Source of the DNA: Rhodococcus pseudokoreensis
Lineage (GTDB): Bacteria; Actinomycetota; Actinomycetes; Mycobacteriales; Mycobacteriaceae
Length of the DNA: 64,000 nucleotides
Assembly: GCF_017068395.1 (NCBI RefSeq)
Contig: NZ_CP070619.1
Span: 3,162,001-3,226,000, forward strand
Direction of reading: 5' to 3'
A program made the translations under genes and the position numbers. Below the pieces are notes generated by a model that saw only the letters and a list, made by a program, of their open reading frames with translations, searched no databases and was not told the origin of the DNA. How positions within the stretch are numbered: position 1 is the first letter of the stretch; the number at the start of each line of letters is the position of its first letter. Below are positions 1 through 9,065 of the stretch, piece after piece.

Positions 1-1306
1 AGGACTGCTCTTCGGCGCCGATGTGCCGATTGCGAATTGTCAGCACAGCGATCAATCCGACCAGCGCCAACGCGATGACGAAGAACGACGGTGCGAGGTT
101 GTTGCCGGTTCTTTCAACGAGCCACACGGCGAAGAATGGGGCTGTGCCGCCGGCGATGATGACTCCGAGGTTCCATCCCATCGCGACACCGGTGTATCGG
201 GATGTCCGGTCGAACAGCTGAGGGAGAAGCGTGTACGCCCCTACCTGCGTGGCAACGGAATTCATCATGATCACCACGAAGCCGATCGCCGCGACGAACA
301 GACTCGTCTCCATGATCCCCATCATCGGGTAGGTCAGTACGATGAAGCCGACGAACCCCAGTGCCATCATCCGGGTCAGACCGATCTTGTCGCCGAGCAG
401 TCCACCGAGAGGCATCGCCAGTGCCGCGATTCCAATTGCAATGGTGGCGACCCACAGAACGGGCGAGGCGTCGTAGCCGAGTTGCTTCGACAGGTGAATC
501 GACATGTAGGTCAGGCCGATGTAGGCAGTGCCGTTCACTGCCGCACTGATGGCTGTGGCCTGGAGAAGCGCTCTCGGCTGCTTGCGGAAGACGAACCCGA
601 CCGGCGAGTGCGACGCCTCCTCCTTCTTCGTCACGTCGTGGGTTTCCGAGACGCGCGTGCGCGCCCACAGGCAGAACAGAGTGAGAGGAAGGGCAAGGAG
701 GAACGGAACTCGCCATCCCCACGTTTCCATCTGTGCGTCGGTGGTGAGTGCTGTGACCACACCCGCAACGGCGGCGGCCAGAGCAAACCCTCCCGTCGAC
801 CCCAACGGGGTGAACGCACCATAGGTTGCCTTGCGGTTGGGGGGCGCCGATTCCGAGATGAAAGTGGCCGATCCACCCACCTCACCGCCCGCGGAGAAGC
901 CCTGCAAGAGGCGCACGACAACGAGGAGAACCGTCGCCCAGATCCCGATCTGCGCGGGGGTCGGCAGTAGACCCATCAGGGTGCTGCCGATGCCCATGCA
1001 GACCAGCGTCGCCATGAGCGCTTTCTTACGGCCGAAACGGTCGCCGATGTGGCCGAACACGATGCCACCGAGCGGCCGGACCAGGTATGCGGTGCCGAAG
1101 ACCGCCAATGCGGACAGCAGGGACGTAACCGGATCTTCGCTCGGGAAGAACAGCGGCGCGATGACGACCGCCATGTAGCCGTAGAGGCTGAAATCGTAGT
1201 ACTCGATCAATGTTCCGACACCACCGGCGAGGGCGGCTCTGCGTGCCCGCCTGTGGTCGCGATCCGTCCCGTCGGATGGCCGGACACCCATGCTTTGTGC
1301 GGTCAT
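1..1306 (-). CDS. MFS transporter, metabolite:H+ symporter (MHS) type, 3' end cut by window
   Basis: Probable inner-membrane proton symporter for a small organic acid or similar substrate. The frame opens at ATG 1304-1306 and stays open to base 1, giving about 435 codons, so at most a few residues are missing relative to the usual 430-450 of this family. The N-terminus reads like MHS members (LIEYYDFSLYGYMAVV), followed by the loop motif GDRFGRKKAL between TM2 and TM3 and the TM4-5 motif RLLQGFSAGGEVGGS. Twelve hydrophobic segments are expected. It is transcribed divergently from the acyl-CoA ligase at 1564 and shares a promoter region that holds two palindromes, so it is probably co-regulated and imports the substrate of that pathway. 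A second MHS paralogue lies at 28006-29316. The substrate is not identifiable from sequence. Confidence 0.88.
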   Translation of the reverse strand, partial: MTAQSMGVRPSDGTDRDHRRARRAALAGGVGTLIEYYDFSLYGYMAVVIAPLFFPSEDPVTSLLSALAVFGTAYLVRPLGGIVFGHIGDRFGRKKALMATLVCMGIGSTLMGLLPTPAQIGIWATVLLVVVRLLQGFSAGGEVGGSATFISESAPPNRKATYGAFTPLGSTGGFALAAAVAGVVTALTTDAQMETWGWRVPFLLALPLTLFCLWARTRVSETHDVTKKEEASHSPVGFVFRKQPRALLQATAISAAVNGTAYIGLTYMSIHLSKQLGYDASPVLWVATIAIGIAALAMPLGGLLGDKIGLTRMMALGFVGFIVLTYPMMGIMETSLFVAAIGFVVIMMNSVATQVGAYTLLPQLFDRTSRYTGVAMGWNLGVIIAGGTAPFFAVWLVERTGNNLAPSFFVIALALVGLIAVLTIRNRHIGAEEQS

Positions 1307-1351
1307 GTACTCAGACTCCTGTTCTGTGACCTAGATCATGCACATAGTGTT

Positions 1352-1374
1352 TGCCGAACGATCGTTTGTCAACA
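1352..1374. promoter_or_regulatory. Putative TetR operator A (inverted copy of operator B)
   Basis: The reverse complement contains TTGACAAACGATCGTTCGG. Its first 14 bases are identical to the start of operator B at 1439, on the opposite strand. The core AACGATCGTT is a palindrome. It lies about 50 bp upstream of the MFS start codon. Confidence 0.55.
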
Positions 1375-1438
1375 GTCGATTCTCGCTCATGCCATTTGAC
1401 TAGGTATTTTGCGGACGAAATGCGACATAATCCCGCCA

Positions 1439-1463
1439 TTGACAAACGATCGATCGGTTGACA
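1439..1463. promoter_or_regulatory. Putative TetR operator B
   Basis: CAAACGATCGATCGGTTG at 1443-1460 is an 18-bp near-perfect palindrome with one mismatched pair, extended on both sides by TTGA/GACA. It lies about 100 bp upstream of the acyl-CoA ligase start and pairs with operator A. The TetR-family gene two positions downstream (3221) is the obvious ligand-binding partner; this is inference. Confidence 0.6.
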
Positions 1464-1563
1464 GGATCGGCCTCACATTAATCCTGATGCGGCGTTCGGC
1501 GATCGCCGGCGCGGCGTGTGCATCGGGTGAGTTCGGGTGGATCCGAAGAAGGAGCTGTGAGAA

Positions 1564-3228
1564 ATGGACGCTGTTGCAGGGCCCTGGACGAGGAATTACC
1601 CCGCAGGGGTGTCAGCGCAGCTGACCGCGTCGCTCCCGACCATGTTGCAAGCATGGAACGAGCACGTCCATACCAGGCCAGACGCTGCCGCGGTCCACTA
1701 TTTCGATGCCACCCTGACCTTCGCCGACATCGATCGCACCGCCGACGCGCTGGCTGCCGCGCTCCAGGACAACGGGTTGCAGACGGGCGATCGGGTCGCG
1801 ATCTATCTGCAGAACGACCCCCAGTGGCTGGTGTCGATGCTCGCAGCGTGGAAGTCCGGTGCCGTACCTGTTGCGGTCAATCCAATGCTTCGCGCGAAGG
1901 AACTTCTGCACATCCTCACCGACTCGGGCGCCCGGGTGCTCGTGTGCCTGGACAGCCTCTACGCGCAGGTCGCGCAAGACATCGTCGGCGACACCGCAGT
2001 GGGCACGGTAGTCACCACGCACCCGCTCGACATGACCCCCGACGCCACCGTGTCACCGTCCTTGGCGGCCCACATTCCCGCGCGCCAATCCTTCTCCGAC
2101 GCACTGGATTGGCGCACGTTGGTGGTCGAGTACGACGGCCGTGCTTCGACGTCGTCGATGCCGTACGCGGGGGATATCGGTGCTCTGACCTACACGTCGG
2201 GCACCACCGGGCGGCAGAAGGGGGCGATGAACCTGCAGAGCGCCATGATGCACAGCTCCACCGTGTACGCCTCCTGGTGGGACCTGCGTCCAGGACGCGA
2301 CGTGATCGTCGGCCTCGCACCGGTATTCCACATCACCGGTCTCATCGCCGGCCTCGGCGTCCATATCGTCAGCGGTGCCCCGATCGTGCTGATGCACCGG
2401 TTCGATGCGGAGGAGACCCTGCGCGCGATCGATCGCTGGCGCGGCACCTTCATGATCGGGGCAAGCACCGCGTTCATCGCGCTCAGTAACCATCCCGCGC
2501 TGGCCGATGTCGACGTGTCGTCGCTGACCAAGACCCCCTCGGGAGGTGCGGCAGTGGGCCAGGCACTCGTCGACCGCGTCCACGCCGCCACCGGCTGGAC
2601 GTTGCGGGGCGCCTACGGCATGACCGAGACGACATCACCGACGCATCTCGGCCCCCTCGATGTCGACCCGCCTACCGATCCCGAATCCGGTGCTCTGGCA
2701 GTGGGAGTTCCCGTTCCCGGCGCGCGTGTGCGGATCGTCGATGTCGGCGACGGACGCGACCTGGGACCGGGAGAGGCCGGCGAGATCGTCGTGTCCGGCC
2801 CGATGGTGGTGCCCGGTTACTGGCAACTGCCGGAGGAGTCCGCCCACGCCATCCGGGACGGTTGGCTGCATACCGGGGACATCGGCAAGATGACCGAGGA
2901 CGGCTGGCTGTTCGTCGTCGACCGGCTCAAGGACCTGATCAACGCCGGTGGGTACAAGATCTTCCCGCGCGACGTCGAAGACGTTCTCTACCAGCATCCG
3001 GCGGTCCGGGAGGCGTCCGTCGTGGGTGTGCCGGACGAGTATCGGGGTGAGACGGTCAAGGCGTTCGTTTCCCTGGTCCCAGGCGCCGCCGCCCGTCCGG
3101 AGCAACTCATCGACTTCTGCCGGGACCGCATGGCGGCATACAAGTACCCGCGGGAGGTCGTCATTCTCGAGGAACTTCCCAAGAACGCGAGTGGAAAACT
3201 GCTGAGACGGGAGCTGCGCCATGTCTGA
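1564..3228 (+). CDS. AMP-forming acyl-CoA synthetase (FadD-like)
   Basis: Activates a carboxylic acid to its CoA thioester with ATP, probably the entry step of this operon. At 554 residues it has the usual ANL-family length. Visible motifs are the P-loop YTSGTTGRQKG near residue 210, GAYGMTETTS near 349, the hinge DRLKDLINAGGYK near 453, and the C-terminal catalytic lysine in KNASGKLLRREL near 545. ATG 1564 was chosen because GAAGGAG lies about 10 bases upstream. The gene overlaps the TetR gene by 8 bases and starts a coupled operon of ligase, repressor, kinase and acyl-CoA dehydrogenase. Substrate chain length cannot be read from sequence, but the kinase and ACAD10/11-type neighbours point to a hydroxylated short or medium acid. 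Confidence 0.92.
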   Translation: MDAVAGPWTRNYPAGVSAQLTASLPTMLQAWNEHVHTRPDAAAVHYFDATLTFADIDRTADALAAALQDNGLQTGDRVAIYLQNDPQWLVSMLAAWKSGAVPVAVNPMLRAKELLHILTDSGARVLVCLDSLYAQVAQDIVGDTAVGTVVTTHPLDMTPDATVSPSLAAHIPARQSFSDALDWRTLVVEYDGRASTSSMPYAGDIGALTYTSGTTGRQKGAMNLQSAMMHSSTVYASWWDLRPGRDVIVGLAPVFHITGLIAGLGVHIVSGAPIVLMHRFDAEETLRAIDRWRGTFMIGASTAFIALSNHPALADVDVSSLTKTPSGGAAVGQALVDRVHAATGWTLRGAYGMTETTSPTHLGPLDVDPPTDPESGALAVGVPVPGARVRIVDVGDGRDLGPGEAGEIVVSGPMVVPGYWQLPEESAHAIRDGWLHTGDIGKMTEDGWLFVVDRLKDLINAGGYKIFPRDVEDVLYQHPAVREASVVGVPDEYRGETVKAFVSLVPGAAARPEQLIDFCRDRMAAYKYPREVVILEELPKNASGKLLRRELRHV

Positions 3229-3967
3229 GGTCATGTCGGACATCGGTGGCAGAGGCCGGACGACCACCAACCGACATCCCCGTAACCTCGGGGCGGTGAC
3301 CGGCACCGGAAGTCAGACCATCATCGCCTCGGCCGTGGAGAATTTTCAGCACCGCGGATACCACGGAACGTCGATCCGCGACATTGCCCGCGACGCCGGA
3401 ATCACTCCGGCGTCGATCTACCACCACTTCCCGTCCAAGCAGCACATCCTGCAACACATCATGGAAGCGGTGCTTCAGGAGGTCATTTCGCTGACGAATG
3501 CGGCGGTGATCCGGGCCGGGAACTCGCCGGCCGAACAACTCGAAGCCCTGGTGCGGGCCTGGGTGCTCTTCCACACCACCAACCGCTCCGAAGCGCTGAT
3601 CGGTGCATCGGAGATCCGCAGTCTCGACGACATGGGCCATCGCATCGTCGTTGCGTTACGCGACCAGCAGGAACAGATGTTCCGCGACATCATCGACCGA
3701 GGGGTCGCCGAGGGCGCCTTCACCACGCCATTTCCCCGCGAGGCCGCCCGGGCCATCATCAACATGGGGTACTCGATCGCATCCTGGTACCGGCCCGGCG
3801 GTGACCTGACCCCTGAGGAGATGGCTCACCGGTATGCCGTCCTGGCGCTGGGAACCGTGGGGACCACCACACCGGAAAATGCCAGGGTGGCGCCAGCGGC
3901 CGCATCAGTGGCCCGTCTCAACTCACCGATTGCCAACGCCAGATGCGGAAAGGCCGAGCACACATGA
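3221..3967 (+). CDS. TetR-family transcriptional regulator
   Basis: A 248-residue repressor-type protein. The N-terminal HTH (about residues 30-75) includes TSIRDIARDAGITPASIYHHFPSK, a textbook TetR helix 2-3 sequence; the remainder is a ligand-binding helical domain. About 25 residues precede the HTH, so an internal start is possible. It is embedded in the operon, overlapping the ligase stop by 8 bases and the kinase start by 4 (ATGA). By position it probably represses this operon and the divergent transporter through the two palindromes at 1352-1374 and 1439-1463, with an acyl-CoA intermediate as likely inducer. Both statements are inference. Confidence 0.9.
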   Translation: MSEVMSDIGGRGRTTTNRHPRNLGAVTGTGSQTIIASAVENFQHRGYHGTSIRDIARDAGITPASIYHHFPSKQHILQHIMEAVLQEVISLTNAAVIRAGNSPAEQLEALVRAWVLFHTTNRSEALIGASEIRSLDDMGHRIVVALRDQQEQMFRDIIDRGVAEGAFTTPFPREAARAIINMGYSIASWYRPGGDLTPEEMAHRYAVLALGTVGTTTPENARVAPAAASVARLNSPIANARCGKAEHT

Positions 3968-5058
3968 ATCCGACCGCAGACGTGCACACACGACAAGAGT
4001 ATGGGTCGTCCGCCGACTCGGGAGACGGGCTCGGCGCCGGTCGAATACGGGAGTGGCTCGCGGACGCGGAAACACGACCCGTGGGAGAGGAACTCCGGAC
4101 TCGACTGATCGCCGGCGGACGATCCAACCCCACCTACGAACTGAGCGACGGGGACCGGGCGTGGATCCTCCGCCGACCTCCGGTGGGTCATGTTCTGCCG
4201 ACGGCCCACGACATGAGCCGCGAATACCGCGCGCTCACAGCGCTGTACGGCAGTGCCGTCCCCGTTCCCCGCACCGTCGGATTGTGTGAGGACACCGCCC
4301 TGATCGGTGCCCCCTTCTATGTCATGGACAAACTCGACGGCATCACCCTGCGCACCGCAGAGGACACCGGCCGGCTCACGCCGACACAGCGCGCCGCACT
4401 CGCCGAAACGATGGTGCAGACCCTGGCGGCACTCCACGAGGTCGACCCCGCAGACGTCGGACTCGACGACTGGGGACGACCCGACGGATACCTCGAACGG
4501 CAGCTCCGGCGGTGGCAACGGCAGTGGGAATCGTCCGCGACAGCGCCGCGCCCAGAAGTGGACGAGCTGCAGGCCCGGCTCGCAGCGTCGGTCCCGGAAA
4601 GCCGCTACCCCGGCATCGTTCACGGCGACTTCAAGATCGACAACCTCATGGTCGCCGCCGACGACCCGACTCACATTCTGGGTGTACTGGACTGGGAAAT
4701 GTCAACGCTCGGAGACACTCTCACCGACCTCGGCATTCTGTGCTCGTTCTGGGATCAGCAGGGTGAATTCCACAATCCGATCACCGCCGGCGCCACCGCA
4801 CTGCCCGGGTTCCCCTCCCGGGACGAGCTGGTGCACGCTTACGTGCAGGCACGCGGTATCGATGTACCCGACATCGACTGGTATCTGGTATTCGCGGATT
4901 TCAAGATCGCCGTGATCCTGGAAGGGATTCACGCCCGGCATACACAGGGCCACACGGCCGGTGACGACTTCACCGGCATCGGAGACATGGTCGGGCCACT
5001 GTTGAATCGCGCCCTCGACCGGGCTTCACACTCTTCGGTCCCCGGACTTGCCGGCTGA
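3964..5058 (+). CDS. APH-fold phosphotransferase, ACAD10/11 N-domain (LvaA-like) kinase
   Basis: A 364-residue kinase of the aminoglycoside phosphotransferase fold. The catalytic loop HGDFKIDNLM (from residue 220) and the metal-binding DWEMST (from residue 243) are intact, and the N-lobe has GGRSNPTYEL. In animals this domain forms the N-terminus of ACAD10/11, and in Pseudomonas putida LvaA it phosphorylates 4-hydroxyvaleryl-CoA. Here it sits next to an acyl-CoA dehydrogenase bearing ACAD10/11 hallmarks. I therefore infer that it phosphorylates the gamma-hydroxyl of an acyl-CoA so that phosphate can later be eliminated. ATG 3964 overlaps the TetR stop as ATGA; an upstream in-frame start at 3943 lacks such coupling. 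Aminoglycoside resistance is unlikely in this context. Confidence 0.85.
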   Translation: MNPTADVHTRQEYGSSADSGDGLGAGRIREWLADAETRPVGEELRTRLIAGGRSNPTYELSDGDRAWILRRPPVGHVLPTAHDMSREYRALTALYGSAVPVPRTVGLCEDTALIGAPFYVMDKLDGITLRTAEDTGRLTPTQRAALAETMVQTLAALHEVDPADVGLDDWGRPDGYLERQLRRWQRQWESSATAPRPEVDELQARLAASVPESRYPGIVHGDFKIDNLMVAADDPTHILGVLDWEMSTLGDTLTDLGILCSFWDQQGEFHNPITAGATALPGFPSRDELVHAYVQARGIDVPDIDWYLVFADFKIAVILEGIHARHTQGHTAGDDFTGIGDMVGPLLNRALDRASHSSVPGLAG

Positions 5059-5101
5059 CCGAACTGCCATTGATCACCACCGCATCCTCGTGAGGAACCC
5101 C

Positions 5102-6352
5102 ATGACCGCCGATATCCCTACGCCCACACTCCCGCCCGAGACCGATCGCGCCTCCCTCGATCTGCGTCCCTCCGAACGTGCACTCGAACTTCGCGAGACG
5201 CTGGTCGACTTCATGCACGAACACGTCTTCCCCGCCGAGCACGCATACGAGACGTACCGCAAGAACGCCGGCCCCGACGATCACACCGTCCCGCCCGTGG
5301 TCGAGGACCTGAAGAAACACGCCCGTGCCCGCGGCCTGTGGAACCTCTTCCTCCCGGCGGAATCCGGTATCAGCCAACTGGACTATGCCGGACTGGCCGA
5401 GATCACCGGCTGGAGCCTGCACCTGGCGCCCGAGGCAACCAACGGGCAGGCGCCCGACACCGGAAACATGGAACTGCTGCACCTCTTCGGTACCGACCTC
5501 CAGAAGGAGCAGTGGCTGCGGCCACTGCTGGACGGTGAGATCCGCTCGGCGTTCTCCATGACCGAAGTCGCAGTTGCCAGTTCCGACGCCACCAACATCG
5601 AAACCCGCATCGAGCGCGACGGCGACGACTACGTCATCAACGGGCGCAAGTGGTGGACGAGCGGCGCCGCGGACCCGCGCTGCAAGTTCCTGATCGTGAT
5701 GGGAAAGACCAATCCCACTGCGGAACCGCACCGCCAGCAGTCGATGGTGCTCGTCCCGGTGGACACCCCCGGCGTGACCATCGTGCGAGACGTCCCGGTT
5801 TTCGGCCGATACGATCAGCACGGTCACTGCGAGGTGGTGTACGACAACGTGCGCGTCCCAGTCGGCAACCTCCTCGGCGGGGAAGGTGCAGGATTCGCCG
5901 TCGCGCAGGCTCGCCTCGGCCCGGGGCGCATCCACCACTGCATGCGCGCCCTCGGTGCGTCCGAGCGCGCCCTCGCCCTGATGGCAGCGCGCGCGAAGTC
6001 GCGGATCGCATTCGGCAAACCCCTCGCCGACCAGGGTGTCGTCCAGCAGCAGATCGCCGAGTCACGCATCGCGATCGACCAGGCCCGTCTGCTGTGCCAG
6101 TTCGCGGCCAAGACCATCGACGAGCACGGAAACAAGGCCGCAGCACCGTACGTCTCCGCAGCGAAGGTGTCCGTGCCGCGAGTCGCACTCGACGTCATCG
6201 ACCGGGCAATTCAAGTGCACGGCGGCGCCGGTGTCAGCGACGACGTTCCCCTCGCCGCCATGTACGGGTGGCATCGAGCGATGCGCCTGTTCGACGGCCC
6301 CGACGAGGTTCACCTGCGCACCATCGCCAAGGCCGAGCTGCGTAAACACTGA
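5102..6352 (+). CDS. Acyl-CoA dehydrogenase family, ACAD10/11 type
   Basis: A 416-residue flavoenzyme with the standard fold: FSMTEVAVASSD in the middle domain, RIHHCMRALG in the C-terminal helical domain, and DGPDEVHLRTIAKAEL at the end. DGPDEVH replaces the usual catalytic YEG.SEI segment and is characteristic of ACAD10/11. Members of this branch act with an APH-fold kinase on 4-hydroxyacyl-CoAs, and that kinase is the preceding gene. The likely role is conversion of the 4-phosphoacyl-CoA toward an enoyl-CoA. ATG 5102, preceded by GAGGAA, was preferred to an upstream TTG at 5048 that would overlap the kinase gene. Confidence 0.88.
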   Translation: MTADIPTPTLPPETDRASLDLRPSERALELRETLVDFMHEHVFPAEHAYETYRKNAGPDDHTVPPVVEDLKKHARARGLWNLFLPAESGISQLDYAGLAEITGWSLHLAPEATNGQAPDTGNMELLHLFGTDLQKEQWLRPLLDGEIRSAFSMTEVAVASSDATNIETRIERDGDDYVINGRKWWTSGAADPRCKFLIVMGKTNPTAEPHRQQSMVLVPVDTPGVTIVRDVPVFGRYDQHGHCEVVYDNVRVPVGNLLGGEGAGFAVAQARLGPGRIHHCMRALGASERALALMAARAKSRIAFGKPLADQGVVQQQIAESRIAIDQARLLCQFAAKTIDEHGNKAAAPYVSAAKVSVPRVALDVIDRAIQVHGGAGVSDDVPLAAMYGWHRAMRLFDGPDEVHLRTIAKAELRKH

Positions 6353-6416
6353 ACGACGTTGCCGGGAACCGGCCCGCCAGTCGCCGGTTCCCGGCACCAA
6401 CCAGGAAGGATCGGCC

Positions 6417-6887
6417 ATGACAGCGCTCCAAACGACAGTCGCAGGCCTCGCAGAGCTCGGTCCACGCACCCTCGGGGTCACCGAGTGGGTCGGCATCGAG
6501 CAGCATCGTGTGAACCAGTTCGCCGATGCCACCGACGACCACCAGTGGATCCACGTCGACCCGGAGCGGGCTGCAGTCGGCCCGTTCGGGACCACCATCG
6601 CCCACGGCTACCTCACGTTGTCGTTGCTGCCCCGCATGCTCGAGCAACTCATCCAGGTCACCGACCAGGTGCGCGGCACGAACTACGGGATCGATCGGGT
6701 GCGGTTCACCAACCCGGTGCCCGTCGGCTCGCACATCCGCCTCGCCGCCGAACTCGCCGAGGCGAAGATCCGCGACGACGGCGGGGTGCAGTACAAGGTC
6801 GCCGTTCGCGTCGAGATTCGCGGCGAGGACAGACCGGCCATGATCGGCGAATCGATCTACCTCGCGTACGCCACCCACGCCGAATGA
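6417..6887 (+). CDS. MaoC-like (R)-specific enoyl-CoA hydratase
   Basis: A 156-residue single hot-dog domain hydratase. The hydratase-2 motif is intact: FADATDDHQWIHVD (about residues 36-49) followed by GPFGTTIAHGYLTLSLLP, which supplies the catalytic Asp/His pair. It probably hydrates the 2-enoyl-CoA made by the upstream dehydrogenase. ATG 6417 follows AGGAAGGA at good distance. It lies 64 bp after the dehydrogenase, in the same direction and presumably the same operon. The intervening bases contain a small inverted repeat (GCCGGGAACCGG / CCGGTTCCCGGC) that may modulate read-through. Confidence 0.88.
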   Translation: MTALQTTVAGLAELGPRTLGVTEWVGIEQHRVNQFADATDDHQWIHVDPERAAVGPFGTTIAHGYLTLSLLPRMLEQLIQVTDQVRGTNYGIDRVRFTNPVPVGSHIRLAAELAEAKIRDDGGVQYKVAVRVEIRGEDRPAMIGESIYLAYATHAE

Positions 6888-6927
6888 CCACGTGGACACC
6901 AATTCCGCCGCAGCAGCAGGAGAGACA

Positions 6928-7899
6928 ATGCGCGCATTCGAACTGAAGGACTACACCGGCCCGGACGGCCTCGTCCTCACCAACATCGACACACCGCACC
7001 CGAACGACGACGAAGTCCTGCTCCGCGTCCATGCCGTGGGAGTCAACTACCCCGACCTGCTGATGACAAAGGGCCAGTACCAAAACAAGCCTGCACTCCC
7101 GGTGGTACCGGGTTGTGAGGTGGCAGGCACGGTCATCAGCGCACCCAACCACACGAAATGGCATCCCGGAGACAGGGCCGCGGCCTTCGTCTGGCAGGGC
7201 GGATTCGCCGAACAGGTCGCCATACCGCTCAACTCCGTCGTTCCGATCCCGGATTCGGTCGACTTCCAATCCGCCGCCGCAATGGTCGTCAATTACCACA
7301 CCGTGCACTTCGCACTCGCCCGGCGCGGTGCTGTGCAACCGGGCGAGACGGTACTGGTCCTCGGCGCCGCAGGCGGAATCGGCACCGCAGCAGTCCAGGT
7401 AGCCAAGGGACTGGGCGCACGAGTCATCGCCGGCGTCTCCTCCCCCAGTCGCGCGGAAACCGCAGCAGCGGCCGGCGCCCCCGAAACCGTCGTGCTGGAA
7501 AAGGGATTCGCCGGGACGATCCGAGAAATGACAGACGGGCGCGGTGTCGACGTCGTGCTCGACCCGGTCGGTGACTGGATCTTCGACGAAGCAGTCCGCA
7601 CCCTCGCACCCGAAGGTCGACTCCTCGTCGTCGGATTCGCCGCAGGCAAGATCCCCGAACTCAAGGTCAACCGCCTGCTCCTACGCAACATCGGCGTCGT
7701 AGGGGCCGCATTCGGCGCGTTCCTGGAACTCGACCACGACCTCATGACCGAGCAAGCTGCCTCACTCGACCGGATGATCGCCGACGGAGCCGTAAAGCCC
7801 TACATCGGATCCCGGTTCGGATTCGAAGAACTACCACAGGCCCTGCGCAGCCTCGACGCAGGCGAAATCCGTGGGAAGGCTGTCGTCGTCATCGAGTAG
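6928..7899 (+). CDS. NADPH:quinone oxidoreductase-like MDR enzyme (zinc-free)
   Basis: A 323-residue medium-chain reductase of the quinone oxidoreductase / enoyl-reductase branch. It has the N-terminal GroES-like domain, the nucleotide-binding motif GAAGGIGTAAVQVAKGLGA near residue 150, and no zinc-ligand cysteine cluster. ATG 6928 follows CAGGAGAG; a GTG 36 bases upstream has no ribosome site. It is the last gene of the 1564-7899 operon and converges on the BMC-H gene with an 18-base gap. Its role could be reduction of an enoyl-CoA or quinone intermediate; the sequence does not decide between them. Confidence 0.85.
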   Translation: MRAFELKDYTGPDGLVLTNIDTPHPNDDEVLLRVHAVGVNYPDLLMTKGQYQNKPALPVVPGCEVAGTVISAPNHTKWHPGDRAAAFVWQGGFAEQVAIPLNSVVPIPDSVDFQSAAAMVVNYHTVHFALARRGAVQPGETVLVLGAAGGIGTAAVQVAKGLGARVIAGVSSPSRAETAAAAGAPETVVLEKGFAGTIREMTDGRGVDVVLDPVGDWIFDEAVRTLAPEGRLLVVGFAAGKIPELKVNRLLLRNIGVVGAAFGAFLELDHDLMTEQAASLDRMIADGAVKPYIGSRFGFEELPQALRSLDAGEIRGKAVVVIE

Positions 7900-7917
7900 G
7901 TTCCGTCCGGACGGGAA

Positions 7918-8205
7918 TCAAATCACGGAAAATGCTGCCGCCAATACGTCCTCGGTTTCGCCGTGGGGACGCGCGATCACGTGTGATGTGGCCAGCTCAC
8001 CGGTGTTCCGGGCCGCGGCGATCCCAGCATCGACCGCAGCCTGGACCGCTCCGACATCTCCGCGGACCATGACGGTGACTTGCCCGTTGCGCAGCGTCCT
8101 GTATCCGACCAGGACGACGTTGGCCGCCTTCACCATGGCGTCGGCGGCCTCGATCGCACCGACCAAGCCGACCGTTTCGATCAATCCAACTGCACCGGAA
8201 CTCAT
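7918..8205 (-). CDS. BMC-H hexameric microcompartment shell protein (minus operon)
   Basis: A 95-residue single Pfam00936 domain: [23 protein letters not shown], then [19 protein letters not shown] and a C-terminal [11 protein letters not shown]. These are the hallmarks of PduA/EutM-type hexamers that tile the shell facets. It is closely similar to the BMC-H at 11637, so the two are paralogues placed on opposite arms of the divergent BMC locus. The start at 8205 follows GGAGGA. It lies 50 bp after surE and ends the minus-strand operon of AttH-like protein, HAD, SurE and BMC-H. This is the direct evidence that the phosphatase operon belongs to the microcompartment. Confidence 0.95.
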   Translation of the reverse strand: MSSGAVGLIETVGLVGAIEAADAMVKAANVVLVGYRTLRNGQVTVMVRGDVGAVQAAVDAGIAAARNTGELATSHVIARPHGETEDVLAAAFSVI

Positions 8206-8255
8206 TGTCCATCCTCCATATTCATCAGATGCATGTGTTGCTGGTTGTGCTCGCG

Positions 8256-9065
8256 TCACCGGCGGACCTGACTGACCCAATCGATGGATGAGTCGCCGCT
8301 GAACTGGAGCAGTGACAGTGTGGGATGCCCCAGCCGCACCTTGTCGATATCGGATCCTTCGACGATATCGATCGTGGGTTCGACCAACTCCGCCACCGGT
8401 AGTGTCGCGGCGCGACGGTCGAAGTCCGCGATGAACGGCAGCAGGGTCGGGGCCGTCCCCGCAAGTGTCCACGCTGCCGACACCAGGGCACGTTGGTCAG
8501 CGGCGGGCAGGTTCGGCACGTTGAGATTGAAGACCGATCCCGGGTCCGCTTCGACGAGTTGCGGCAGTATCGCCCCCACCACCTCGGCGGCGGACTCCCA
8601 GTGTCGTGGCGGATCCGACACCGCAGGCCCTTCGAGTTCGAAATCGAGATGCAGCGACGCGGCCAGCGCGGTGATGCCGTGCGCTCCCGCGACCATCGCC
8701 GCTCCTGCGGTACCGGAGTGCAACACCGCCGATCCCAGATTCGAGCCCTCGTTGATTCCGGACAGCACCAGATCCGGCACCGATCCGAAGCGCCCGAGGA
8801 CTGCGGCGAGCGCGATCATCCCGGGGTGCGCCGACACTGCGTACGCGTCGACTCCCGGAAGACCGCGAAGACGACGGTGCGTGATGTCGATCTTCTCGTC
8901 GACGACGAACATCGACAACCCGCCGGCACTGCCGCTGGCTTGCCGATGCGGAGCAGCGACTGTCACGTCGAAACCCCGATCGCATGCGGCGTGCGCGAGG
9001 GCGAGCAGGCCCGGTGCGTCGATGCCGTCGTCGTTGGTGACCAGTACATGCGCTCGGTTCGTCAT
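8256..9065 (-). CDS. surE: SurE-family phosphatase / 5'-nucleotidase
   Basis: A 269-residue SurE protein. The metal-binding [10 protein letters not shown] near the N-terminus and the conserved [13 protein letters not shown] are intact, which fits a metal-dependent acid phosphatase acting on nucleoside monophosphates or small phosphoesters. Its start overlaps the HAD phosphatase stop (ATGA), so two phosphatases of different folds are translationally coupled. It is followed by a BMC shell gene. SurE is normally a stationary-phase housekeeping protein; its placement here suggests recruitment to the microcompartment pathway. No obvious N- or C-terminal encapsulation peptide is seen on SurE itself. 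Confidence 0.9.
   Translation of the reverse strand: MTNRAHVLVTNDDGIDAPGLLALAHAACDRGFDVTVAAPHRQASGSAGGLSMFVVDEKIDITHRRLRGLPGVDAYAVSAHPGMIALAAVLGRFGSVPDLVLSGINEGSNLGSAVLHSGTAGAAMVAGAHGITALAASLHLDFELEGPAVSDPPRHWESAAEVVGAILPQLVEADPGSVFNLNVPNLPAADQRALVSAAWTLAGTAPTLLPFIADFDRRAATLPVAELVEPTIDIVEGSDIDKVRLGHPTLSLLQFSGDSSIDWVSQVRR

Noticed and set aside
3964..5058. Aminoglycoside resistance phosphotransferase
   Set aside because: The APH fold is shared, but operon context and ACAD10/11-type motifs point to acyl-CoA metabolism.
7901..7917. Small palindrome in the 18-base gap between the quinone-reductase-like and BMC-H genes, considered as a terminator
   Set aside because: CCGTCCGGACGG is a palindrome but allows only a 4-5 bp stem and has no T-tract; too weak to call.
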